DNA of 13,402 nt, taken from NCBI GenBank assembly GCA_946886475.1, contig CAMPIQ010000105.1, positions 1-13,402 on the forward strand, read 5' to 3'. The notes under the pieces are model-generated. The model did not search any database, had not been told where the DNA came from, and was given only the letters and a program-made list of their open reading frames with translations. Positions 1 to 7,851 of this stretch are shown here, piece after piece. The DNA is from an uncultured Chitinophagales bacterium (lineage in GTDB: Bacteria > Bacteroidota > Bacteroidia > Chitinophagales > Chitinophagaceae). The translations under genes and the position numbers were made by a program. The first letter of the stretch is position 1, and each line of letters begins with the position of its first letter.

Positions 1-34
1 TTTTTCACATCATTAACCTGGAAAAAAGAACAAC

Positions 35-3000
35 ATGTTTCAAACCATTCCTAAACATACAATCAACACACGTATGAGTACTAACGCGACTCTTGTGAGG
101 AAATCCCTGAAAAAGGTTTTTGCAGGATTCTTCCTTCTTCTTGTATCCACTATTATGTGGGCGCAGGAAAAAACAATTACCGGCACTGTTAAAAATGCCG
201 AAGACGGATCACCTGTTATAAAAGCAACTGTGCAGGTAAAAGGCACCAATGTATTAACAACAACCAACGACAGGGGTTCATATTCCATCAGGGCCAACCC
301 GTCACAGGTAATAGTAGTTTCTGTGGTAGGCTTTACCCCAATGGAAAAAACCGTTGGTACTTCTTCCGTGCTCAACTTTGATCTGGATGCAACTGCTGCA
401 GACATGGAGAGCGTGGTGGTAACGGCACTGGGTATACGAAGAGAGGAAAAAGCGCTGGGCTATTCAACCACTACCATCAAAGGAGACCAGCTTACAGATG
501 CCGTATCTGCCAACTGGACGGATGCCTTATCCGGAAAAGTTGCAGGTTTGAACCTGGTAAGGTCCAACAGTGGCCCGGCCGGATCTAACAAGATCATTTT
601 GCGGGGTGAAAATAATCTTACTGGTGATAATGAAGCACTCATCGTTGTTGATGGTGTAGTGATCAACCAGGGAAGTGGCCGCCGTAATGCTAATAGTGGT
701 GAAGCTGTATATGGAACCGGAAGTGATAATATGCCTGCTGACTATGGCAGTGGTTTGAATGATATCAATCCCGAAGACATTGAATCGGTAACCGTGCTGA
801 AAGGACCCGGTGCTGCGGCATTATACGGACAGCGTGGAGCCAATGGCGCTATCATCATTACTACTAAAACCGGAAGCGCTAAAAGAAAGGGATGGGGCAT
901 CACCGTTAATTCTAATGCATCAATGGAATCTATAAACCGCTGGCCCGATCTTCAATATGAATATGGACAGGGTTTGGATGGTAATCCTTATTATTCATTT
1001 GGCGTTGGTCCTGATGGTCCCAGCACCAGTGCAACCAGTTCGGCATATGGTCCCCGTTTTGATGGACAGATGTTCTACCAGTTTGATCCTGTTACACAGG
1101 CACAGGGGTTGGAAAGGACCCCATGGGTGGCTTATCCGAATAAGATCCGTGAATATTTTGAAACCGGACAAACCATTTCCAACAGCATCAGTATTGATGG
1201 AGGTACCGATAAAACATCTGCCCGTTTCTCTTTCACCAATTTGAATAATAAATGGATCATTCCAAATACGGGCTATGGCCGTAACACCATTTCCCTTGCG
1301 GTGAATTCAAAAGTGAATGAAAAGCTGCAGATCAGTTCCAAACTGAATTATACCCATAGAAAGGCCGACAATCTTCCCGGTGCCGGTTATGGCAACCAGA
1401 GTATCATGTACTGGTATATTTTCTGGATGCCGAATTCTGATGTGAACTGGTTAAAGAACTACTGGAGGCTGGGCGATGAAGGCCGGAGGATCATGTATCC
1501 TTACAGTACTTTCCCGGAAAATCCATATGCAGTTGCCTATGAATTTATCAACAGGGCTAACAGGAATATGATGACGGGAAATATCCAGGCCACATATAAT
1601 TTTACAAATAACCTAAGCCTGCTTGTCCGCACCACCATGGATATGTCGTTTGATGAGCGTGCACAGGAAAGACCTTATGATGCGGGTTCTAAATTTCCTA
1701 AAGGAAGTTACCGTACCCAAAATATTTTCTCGCAGGAAATGGGTGCAGACTTTTTGTTGCGCTATGCCAAAAAAATAAATAATGATTTCGATTTTTCTGC
1801 CAGCTTTGGTGGCAGTACACTTACCAATACTTACAGGAGAGACGAAACAAGAGCCGATTCATTGATCTATCCTCAGGTATATGCCATGTCAAATGCTGCA
1901 GGTCCTTTGGTAAGCATGCCATTCTACAGCAAATACAGGATCAATAGTTTTTATGGTTTGATATCTGCGGGATACAGGGAATTTCTTTATGCTGACCTTA
2001 CTGCACGTCAGGACTGGAATTCAGTACTGGCAACACCAACAAGAACTGAGAATGCAGGGTTCTTCTATCCATCTGCCAACTTAAGTTTCATTGCATCTGA
2101 AGTAATGGATCTGCCATCGGCAATTGATTTTGCCAAGATCAGGTTCTCTGCATCAGGAGTAGGCAGTGGAGGAACCATTCCCTATCGCACGGCTTATAAT
2201 TATACAACGGCTGGCAGTCTTTATTCCGGTGGGCTACAGAATCCTTCATTGCTGGCCAACCCGGATCTGAGGCCACTTCGTACCATTACTTATGAAGCAG
2301 GGTTAAACCTGAAAATGTTCAAAGCAAGACTTGATTTTGACCTGGCGCTATATACGGGTAATACAAAAGATCAGATACTTGACAGGATCATTGACCGCTC
2401 TTCCGGTTACTCCAGAACTATTATCAATGCAGGCAGGGTGAATAATAAAGGGATCGAAATAGCATTGAGCGGTTCACCTGTTAAAACAAAAAATTTCAAA
2501 TGGACCTCAGGTATTGTGTTCTCTGCTAATGATAATACCATAATGGATCTTGCCGATAGTTCCGTTGTTCTGCAAACAGGTCCTGTTGGCGGAGGACAAA
2601 TTGTTGCGCAGGAAGGTGGTAGCATGGGTGATCTGTGGGGAAGGGGATATGTACGTTCTCCGGACGGACAGGTGGTTTATAATGAAGCTACTGGTTTTGC
2701 ATTACTGTCCGATGATGTGGTATACCTGGGCAATACCATTCCAAAAGGGAAACTGGGTTGGAACAATACCTTTCAGTATAAAAATTTCCGTTTGAATTTA
2801 TTGTTTGATGCACAGTATGGTGCCGTTGCCCATTCACTGATGCATTATAAACTTGCCGAGCAGGGTAAAACAACCAATACTTTACCTGGGCGATATAATG
2901 GCATCATCGGTAACGGTGTAATATTAGCTGCTGATGGAAAATATTATCCTAACGAAACCATTGCCACAGATATTGATGAATATTACCGGTCGCACTGGGG

Positions 3001-3277
3001 CATCAATAATGCGGAAGGAAATACATTCAGCACAGATTTCGTAAAATTCAGGGAAGCAAGGCTTGATTACAGTTTAGGACCAAGGCTTACCAAAAAACTT
3101 GGATTGCAAAAGGCAATGATAGGTGTTTATGGCCGCGACCTTTTCATCTGGTCGCCATGGCCCATGTTCGATCCTGAATTTGGAACCCTCAGTGGAACTG
3201 ATATTGTGCGTGGGTTTGAAGTGGCGCAGTTCCCTTCAACACGTACCATTGGTGTGAACTTAACTGTTGGATTTTAA
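35..3277 (+). CDS. SusC/RagA-family TonB-dependent outer-membrane receptor
   Basis: This is the outer-membrane beta-barrel transporter that, paired with SusD, imports bound oligomers into the periplasm using TonB energy. A signal peptide spans about residues 14-43 (hydrophobic GFFLLLVSTIMWA, then QEK). A carboxypeptidase-regulatory-like beta-sandwich follows at about 47-118 (TITGTVKNAEDGSPV), then a TonB-box-like stretch at about 124-133 (MESVVVTALG). The plug runs about 140-280 and carries the SusC/RagA signature (IVVDGVVIN at 203-211; DINPEDIESVTVLKGPGAAA at 243-262; GANGAIIITTK at 268-278). The remainder is the barrel, ending in a terminal phenylalanine (LTVGF) as outer-membrane proteins do. 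At 1080 aa it is of normal family length. There is no STN domain ahead of the regulatory-like domain, so it is not the type that signals to an anti-sigma factor. An in-frame ATG at 74 would remove 13 residues and give a more usual signal peptide, so the start is uncertain. The substrate cannot be read from the sequence; the downstream enzymes are the best clue. Confidence 0.96.
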   Translation: MFQTIPKHTINTRMSTNATLVRKSLKKVFAGFFLLLVSTIMWAQEKTITGTVKNAEDGSPVIKATVQVKGTNVLTTTNDRGSYSIRANPSQVIVVSVVGFTPMEKTVGTSSVLNFDLDATAADMESVVVTALGIRREEKALGYSTTTIKGDQLTDAVSANWTDALSGKVAGLNLVRSNSGPAGSNKIILRGENNLTGDNEALIVVDGVVINQGSGRRNANSGEAVYGTGSDNMPADYGSGLNDINPEDIESVTVLKGPGAAALYGQRGANGAIIITTKTGSAKRKGWGITVNSNASMESINRWPDLQYEYGQGLDGNPYYSFGVGPDGPSTSATSSAYGPRFDGQMFYQFDPVTQAQGLERTPWVAYPNKIREYFETGQTISNSISIDGGTDKTSARFSFTNLNNKWIIPNTGYGRNTISLAVNSKVNEKLQISSKLNYTHRKADNLPGAGYGNQSIMYWYIFWMPNSDVNWLKNYWRLGDEGRRIMYPYSTFPENPYAVAYEFINRANRNMMTGNIQATYNFTNNLSLLVRTTMDMSFDERAQERPYDAGSKFPKGSYRTQNIFSQEMGADFLLRYAKKINNDFDFSASFGGSTLTNTYRRDETRADSLIYPQVYAMSNAAGPLVSMPFYSKYRINSFYGLISAGYREFLYADLTARQDWNSVLATPTRTENAGFFYPSANLSFIASEVMDLPSAIDFAKIRFSASGVGSGGTIPYRTAYNYTTAGSLYSGGLQNPSLLANPDLRPLRTITYEAGLNLKMFKARLDFDLALYTGNTKDQILDRIIDRSSGYSRTIINAGRVNNKGIEIALSGSPVKTKNFKWTSGIVFSANDNTIMDLADSSVVLQTGPVGGGQIVAQEGGSMGDLWGRGYVRSPDGQVVYNEATGFALLSDDVVYLGNTIPKGKLGWNNTFQYKNFRLNLLFDAQYGAVAHSLMHYKLAEQGKTTNTLPGRYNGIIGNGVILAADGKYYPNETIATDIDEYYRSHWGINNAEGNTFSTDFVKFREARLDYSLGPRLTKKLGLQKAMIGVYGRDLFIWSPWPMFDPEFGTLSGTDIVRGFEVAQFPSTRTIGVNLTVGF

Positions 3278-3289
3278 TATTAATACAAT

Positions 3290-4816
3290 ATGAAAAATAT
3301 TTTCACAAAAATAACCTGCGTTATCCTGTTATTCAGTTTAATGCTTTCCTCCTGCACAAAAGATTTTCAGGAGATCAATACAGACCCGAACAATACGCCC
3401 AATGCCCTGCCGCAACAATTGCTTGCACCCGCATTGGTCAGTACCGTTCACCTCAACATGATCCGCAACAGGAATTTCAATAATGAACTGATGCAGATAA
3501 CAGTTGATATGAGTGATGCTGATGGAAAAGTGTTCCGCTACGATTACCGGAATAACTGGTCAGATTATTTATACAATGGATGGTATTCGGAGCTTACCAA
3601 TTTCAAGGACCTGTATAAGATTGCAAGTGAGCCATTGAATTACAACCGTTCCTATATGGCAGTATCGCTTATCTGCCAGGCATGGATCTATTCATTGCTT
3701 ACAGATACGTATGGTGATGTTCCCTTTACCGAATCAAACAAAGCAAGAGAAGGTATCCTTGAGCCAAAGTTTGATAAGCAAAAAGATATTTACGCCGGCA
3801 TTCTGCAATACCTGCAGGAAGCAAATACACTGTTGAAAGAAAATGATGCGCTTGTTGCTTCAAGCGATCCTGTGTATAATGGAAATATCAACGGATGGAG
3901 AAAGTTTGGTAATTCACTGGCACTGCGTCTGCTGCTTAGAATATCAGGTAAAGCAGAGGTAAGTGCTGAAGTAGCAGATATGATCCGGCTTATTGTTGAT
4001 AACCCGGCTGATTATCCCATCATGACCAGCAATAGCGAGTCTGCCATATTGGAATGGACAGGTGTTGCACCTTATACTTCTCCTTTCATAACCGTAAGGG
4101 AGCAGGATTTCAGAGGTGTAAGCATTGCCAGCTTCTTTATTGATAATCTTGTAAACTGGAATGACCCCAGGATTGATCTCAGTTATGGAACGGGTTCTCC
4201 TACCTTAACCAACAGGTGGGCCATTGCCCCTTCGCAGGGCGCTTTTGAAGGAGTGCCCAGCGGATATTCTCCAGGTAACAATCCTGCCAGAAAATCATAT
4301 TTCTATTCCATGACGCATAATGGCGGAACAGGTCCAACCCTGCAAACCGAACCGCTTGCCGGCATGATCATGAATTATGCTGAGCTGCAGTTCATACTTG
4401 CAGAACTGGCATTGAAAGGGATCATTTCAGGTGATGCAGAAACTTTTTATAAAGAGGGAGTTCAAAGCAGTATTAGTTTATGGTTGCCCAACTGGAATGT
4501 GCCGGTAACCACCTACCTGGAGAATGCTGATATGCAGTGGTCAACAGCCGTAAGCTTTGATGAAAAAATGGAGCGTATTCATTTACAAAAATATTATGCT
4601 TTATTCCTTACCGATTTACAGCAGTGGTTTGAATACCGGCGCACGGGTCATCCTGTATTGCCACAGGGCGATGGTTTGAGGAATAATGGAATAATGCCTG
4701 CACGTATGTCGTACCCCGTATATGTGCAGTCAACAAATCCAACCAACTACCAGGCGGCTGTTGCCAGCCAGGGACCTGATGATATTTCAACACAGGTTTG
4801 GTGGCAAAAACCATAA
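3290..4816 (+). CDS. SusD/RagB-type surface lipoprotein (SusD-like_2 type)
   Basis: This is the substrate-capturing lid protein that sits on the SusC barrel at the cell surface. It begins 12 bp after the receptor gene, the standard SusC-SusD arrangement. The signal peptide at residues 1-21 ends in a lipobox with the lipidated cysteine at C22 (LMLSSC). The following TKD fits the charged export signal that places Bacteroidota lipoproteins on the surface. The mature N-terminus (FQEINTDPNNTPNALPQQLL) is characteristic of the SusD-like branch annotated 'starch-binding associating with outer membrane'; despite that name, starch is not implied. The Trp/Tyr-rich segments (for example NNWSDYLYNGWYSEL, about residues 88-102) and the C-terminal RMSYPVYVQSTNPTNYQ stretch, where FP/YP-N motifs normally occur, match the family. 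Length (508 aa) is normal. The ligand is unknown. Confidence 0.95.
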   Translation: MKNIFTKITCVILLFSLMLSSCTKDFQEINTDPNNTPNALPQQLLAPALVSTVHLNMIRNRNFNNELMQITVDMSDADGKVFRYDYRNNWSDYLYNGWYSELTNFKDLYKIASEPLNYNRSYMAVSLICQAWIYSLLTDTYGDVPFTESNKAREGILEPKFDKQKDIYAGILQYLQEANTLLKENDALVASSDPVYNGNINGWRKFGNSLALRLLLRISGKAEVSAEVADMIRLIVDNPADYPIMTSNSESAILEWTGVAPYTSPFITVREQDFRGVSIASFFIDNLVNWNDPRIDLSYGTGSPTLTNRWAIAPSQGAFEGVPSGYSPGNNPARKSYFYSMTHNGGTGPTLQTEPLAGMIMNYAELQFILAELALKGIISGDAETFYKEGVQSSISLWLPNWNVPVTTYLENADMQWSTAVSFDEKMERIHLQKYYALFLTDLQQWFEYRRTGHPVLPQGDGLRNNGIMPARMSYPVYVQSTNPTNYQAAVASQGPDDISTQVWWQKP

Positions 4817-4856
4817 TAACAGTAAAGTATAATTGTAAATGCAAAAAAATACTTCA

Positions 4857-6359
4857 ATGAAAAAAATATTATTCTATTCCCTCTTAATGCTTTCAATGGG
4901 CTTTATTGCGGGATGTAAAAAAGATGGCAATTATCCGGGAGGCAAGGTGAGTCCTTATATATCCACGTTTGATGTAAGGAATATTTTCAAAGGAAGCGAT
5001 GTTGTTCTTACTACCGCGAATATGTTTGGTGCTGATAAAATTTCTGTAGTGGTGGTTTCAGATCATTCCGGCGGAAACATGCCTGAAGGCCTGGTTGCCG
5101 TTCAGGATGCAAGAAGGCTTGGAAGGCTTAGAGGCATTGCGCTTTCATTAGGTTCAGATGCGGCCAGCTATGTACCGGGCGATTCACTTGTGATCAATAT
5201 CAATGGTAAGACGCTCAGGCGTGAGAATGGCATTCTTGTACTTGCCGGTCTTACTTCAGCAGACATTGATAAAGTAGCAACCAATGTAACCATTAGTCCT
5301 TCCATTGTAAGATCCAATGAAATCCTGGACAATCCCGGAGATTATGAAAGCACGCTTGTTTCCATTACCAGTGCGGGCTTTGATCCTTCTACCCCTGTTG
5401 GTGCAACTTATGAAGGAGACAGGATCATCAATGACGGTTTCGGAAATATAATCCTGCATACGGAATCAACAGCCAGTTTTGCTGACAATACGCTTCCTTA
5501 CCTGAGTAATTTTACGGGAGTGGTTTTCAGGAATGCAGATGGTGCTCCCATGGTTTGGCCACGTTCAGAAAATGATATCACTGTACTCAGTGCCAGTGCC
5601 CCCAAGATCGCTTCATTTGTTATCACCGGATATCTTACCGATCCAACAGGCACAGATGCCGACCATGAATACATACAGTTTAAAGCAACAAGGGATATTG
5701 ACTTTTCAATTACACCTTTTTCGGTGGTCACTTCAAACAATGCCGGTACCGCACAACCTACAGGCGCTCCTGTAAACGGATGGGCAACCGGTGGGGCCAG
5801 AACCTATAAGTTCGATCTTACTTCAGGCACAGTAATGAAAGGTGAATATTTTTATGTGGGTGCAACGCCAAAGATCTGGGGCGCAAGTTCTACCGATATC
5901 AGTTCTTCAAAATGGTTTGGAAAAATGTACAAGACCGAGAATGGAGATGGTTTTGGTAACCCAACCACCAATCTATTGGCCAACAGTGGAAATGCTGCAG
6001 GCATAGCAGTTTTTGAAGGCACGGCCATCACACATGAAACTGTTCCTGATGATGTGATATTTTATGGAGGCAATGGTGCTTTGTTCAGCGCCGGACCCCC
6101 ACCGGTTGGCTACCGGATCACCAATACAGATTACTATGATGTAACCAATCCGGTGACCCTGGAAGAACAACCATTTTTTACCATGGGTTCCAATACCGGC
6201 AAATTTTCATTTCCAACCACATCCAATTTCACACAACTGGGTGGAACCTATAACAAAACAACAGGAAGATGGACATCAGCCCGTATGCAGCAAAACATAG
6301 CACTGACCAATACTTCAGTGGTTACTGAAATAGAAGGAGCCACAACTGTGGAGGATTAA
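4857..6359 (+). CDS. DUF5689-like lipoprotein, candidate surface substrate-binding protein
   Basis: This is a secreted lipoprotein of about 500 aa with no catalytic motif that I recognise. Starting at MKKILF (4857), the signal peptide ends in a lipobox with C20 (FIAGC), followed by KKDG, which resembles a surface-export signal. An ATG 18 bp upstream (4839) would add only MQKNTS; the MKK start is chosen because it gives a compact signal peptide. Residues of about 30-245 resemble DUF5689: VVVVSDHSGGN, then a VQDA segment, GIALSL, and GDSLVININGKTL. They read as two consecutive OB-like beta modules, the second beginning near VTISPSIVRSNEIL. The C-terminal half (from about APKIASF to the end) loosely resembles a lamin-tail-like beta domain (DHEYIQFKATRDIDFS) rich in Asn, Gly and Thr, and I cannot assign it firmly. 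The position directly after SusD is where SusE/SusF-like surface glycan-binding proteins are encoded, so a binding role is inferred from context. DUF5689 assignment is moderate; function is unproven. Confidence 0.82.
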   Translation: MKKILFYSLLMLSMGFIAGCKKDGNYPGGKVSPYISTFDVRNIFKGSDVVLTTANMFGADKISVVVVSDHSGGNMPEGLVAVQDARRLGRLRGIALSLGSDAASYVPGDSLVININGKTLRRENGILVLAGLTSADIDKVATNVTISPSIVRSNEILDNPGDYESTLVSITSAGFDPSTPVGATYEGDRIINDGFGNIILHTESTASFADNTLPYLSNFTGVVFRNADGAPMVWPRSENDITVLSASAPKIASFVITGYLTDPTGTDADHEYIQFKATRDIDFSITPFSVVTSNNAGTAQPTGAPVNGWATGGARTYKFDLTSGTVMKGEYFYVGATPKIWGASSTDISSSKWFGKMYKTENGDGFGNPTTNLLANSGNAAGIAVFEGTAITHETVPDDVIFYGGNGALFSAGPPPVGYRITNTDYYDVTNPVTLEEQPFFTMGSNTGKFSFPTTSNFTQLGGTYNKTTGRWTSARMQQNIALTNTSVVTEIEGATTVED

Positions 6360-6423
6360 GGAAATAGTCGGGAGTCTATTGAATTATATAATTTGAATCT
6401 TTAACAAAGGCAGATAAATCAAT

Positions 6424-7848
6424 ATGCAAAGAAGACAGTTCCTCCGGAATATTGCCTGGCTTACAGGGGGCCTGCTTATTACCGGTTGTACACCGGCTAA
6501 AGTGCTGATGGGTGATGGGCAATCCTTAAGAGGAAGAGTATTATCAAAGAAAAAAGCTGTGTTCAATGCGGTGGTGAGTGATGGATATAATGTGGTGACA
6601 ACAAATAAAAAAGGTGAATTTGAATTTACTCCGCATCCTGAAGCCGTTTCAATTTTCATTTCAACACCATCAGGTTATGAATTTGCAAATGAGAATGGCA
6701 TCTCAAGGCACTACCGTTTATTGCAGGAAGAAAATGTAAATAAGGAGATCATTTTTGAACTGGTTCCTTTATCTGTTAGTGATAATGAACACCAGTTCCT
6801 CATCTGGGCAGATCCGCAGGTAGCCCATGCAAAAGATGTAGATAAAATGATGAAACAATCAGTGCCTGATGTGAAGAAACTGGTTGCGGCTGCCGGGGGT
6901 GCATTGATGCATGGAATTACCGTTGGAGATATAGTTTGGGATAAGCTGGAGTTGTTCAGCGAATACAGCAGGGCCGTAAATAAAATGGGCATACCATTCT
7001 TTCAATGCCTGGGTAATCATGATATGGATTACAGAAACGGAGGTGATGAAACATCAGACGATACATTTCAAAAAACCTATGGGCCTACCTATTATTCTTT
7101 CAACCGCGGGGAGATGCATTATGTAGTGATGGATAATGTGAGGTATCTGGGTAAGGACAGGGAATATGACGGATTCTTTCAGCAACACCAGCTTGACTGG
7201 CTTATAAAAGATCTTTCTTTTGTACCAAGGGACAAAACCATTGTACTTTGTGTGCACATCCCGGTACACAAAGGCACCAAAAATAATCAGGCGCTTTATG
7301 ATATTCTGGGTGACCGGAATGTCCATATCATGTCGGGTCACACACACTATCATGTAAATGCCATCAAAGGCAATATTTATGAACATAATCATGGAACTGT
7401 TTGCGGTGCCTGGTGGACGGGACCGATTTGTGGAGACGGCACTCCGGGAGGTTACGGAGTATATAAAGCAAAAGGAAAGGAATTGAGCTGGCATTATCAA
7501 AGCACCGGTAAAGATGCGGATCACCAGATGGCATTATTTGTAAATGATTTTAATGATGCACAAAAGCAGCTGATAGCAAACATCTGGAATTATGATCCCC
7601 AATGGAAGAATGAATATTGGATAGATGATATGCGCATGGGTGAACTGGAACAATTTGAAGGATATGATCCCTTAGCCTATTCTATCATGCTGGGTCCTGA
7701 GCTTCCCAAGCCAAGAGGGTTTGCTGAGCCGAAACTTACAAATCATTTGTTCAGGTCTCTTATTCCTGCAAATGCAAAAAAGGTAAAAGTTATTGCCACA
7801 GACCGTTTTGGCAATAAGTACACATCTGTTCATCAATTAAATGGATAA
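6424..7848 (+). CDS. Tat-type lipoprotein, calcineurin-like metallophosphoesterase
   Basis: This is a metal-dependent phosphoesterase predicted to be exported and lipid-anchored. The N-terminus carries a twin-arginine motif (QRRQFLRN, residues 2-9) and a lipobox with C22 (LLITGC). Residues of about 32-115 form a beta-sandwich of the metallophosphatase N-terminal type (SLRGRVLSKKKAVFNAVVSD, then TTNKKGEFEF). The catalytic domain at about 125-310 shows the metal ligands in order: D130-P-Q132 (the usual DxH is DxQ here), G168-D169, G197-N-H-D200, H278, and G305-H-T-H308. Residues of about 325-474 match the extra C-terminal domain common in Bacteroidota members (GAWWTGPICGDGTPGGY). The motif set establishes phosphoesterase chemistry but not the substrate: phosphomonoester or phosphodiester, free or glycan-linked. 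It lies 64 bp after the preceding gene and only 3 bp before the GH89 gene, so it is probably cotranscribed with the latter. A DxQ in place of DxH also occurs in other calcineurin-like subfamilies, so I do not read it as inactivating. Confidence 0.92.
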   Translation: MQRRQFLRNIAWLTGGLLITGCTPAKVLMGDGQSLRGRVLSKKKAVFNAVVSDGYNVVTTNKKGEFEFTPHPEAVSIFISTPSGYEFANENGISRHYRLLQEENVNKEIIFELVPLSVSDNEHQFLIWADPQVAHAKDVDKMMKQSVPDVKKLVAAAGGALMHGITVGDIVWDKLELFSEYSRAVNKMGIPFFQCLGNHDMDYRNGGDETSDDTFQKTYGPTYYSFNRGEMHYVVMDNVRYLGKDREYDGFFQQHQLDWLIKDLSFVPRDKTIVLCVHIPVHKGTKNNQALYDILGDRNVHIMSGHTHYHVNAIKGNIYEHNHGTVCGAWWTGPICGDGTPGGYGVYKAKGKELSWHYQSTGKDADHQMALFVNDFNDAQKQLIANIWNYDPQWKNEYWIDDMRMGELEQFEGYDPLAYSIMLGPELPKPRGFAEPKLTNHLFRSLIPANAKKVKVIATDRFGNKYTSVHQLNG

Positions 7849-7851
7849 TGG

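Noticed and set aside
6384..6400. TATAATTTG upstream of the phosphoesterase as a Bacteroidota -7 promoter box
   Set aside because: The spacing between TA and TTTG is 1 or 3 nt rather than 2, and no TTTG lies about 20 nt upstream. The 64-bp spacer may still hold a weak promoter, but the motif does not support one.
7054..7524. 156-codon open frame on the minus strand
   Set aside because: It lies wholly inside the phosphoesterase gene, whose metal motifs are read on the plus strand, and its translation shows no domain-like pattern.
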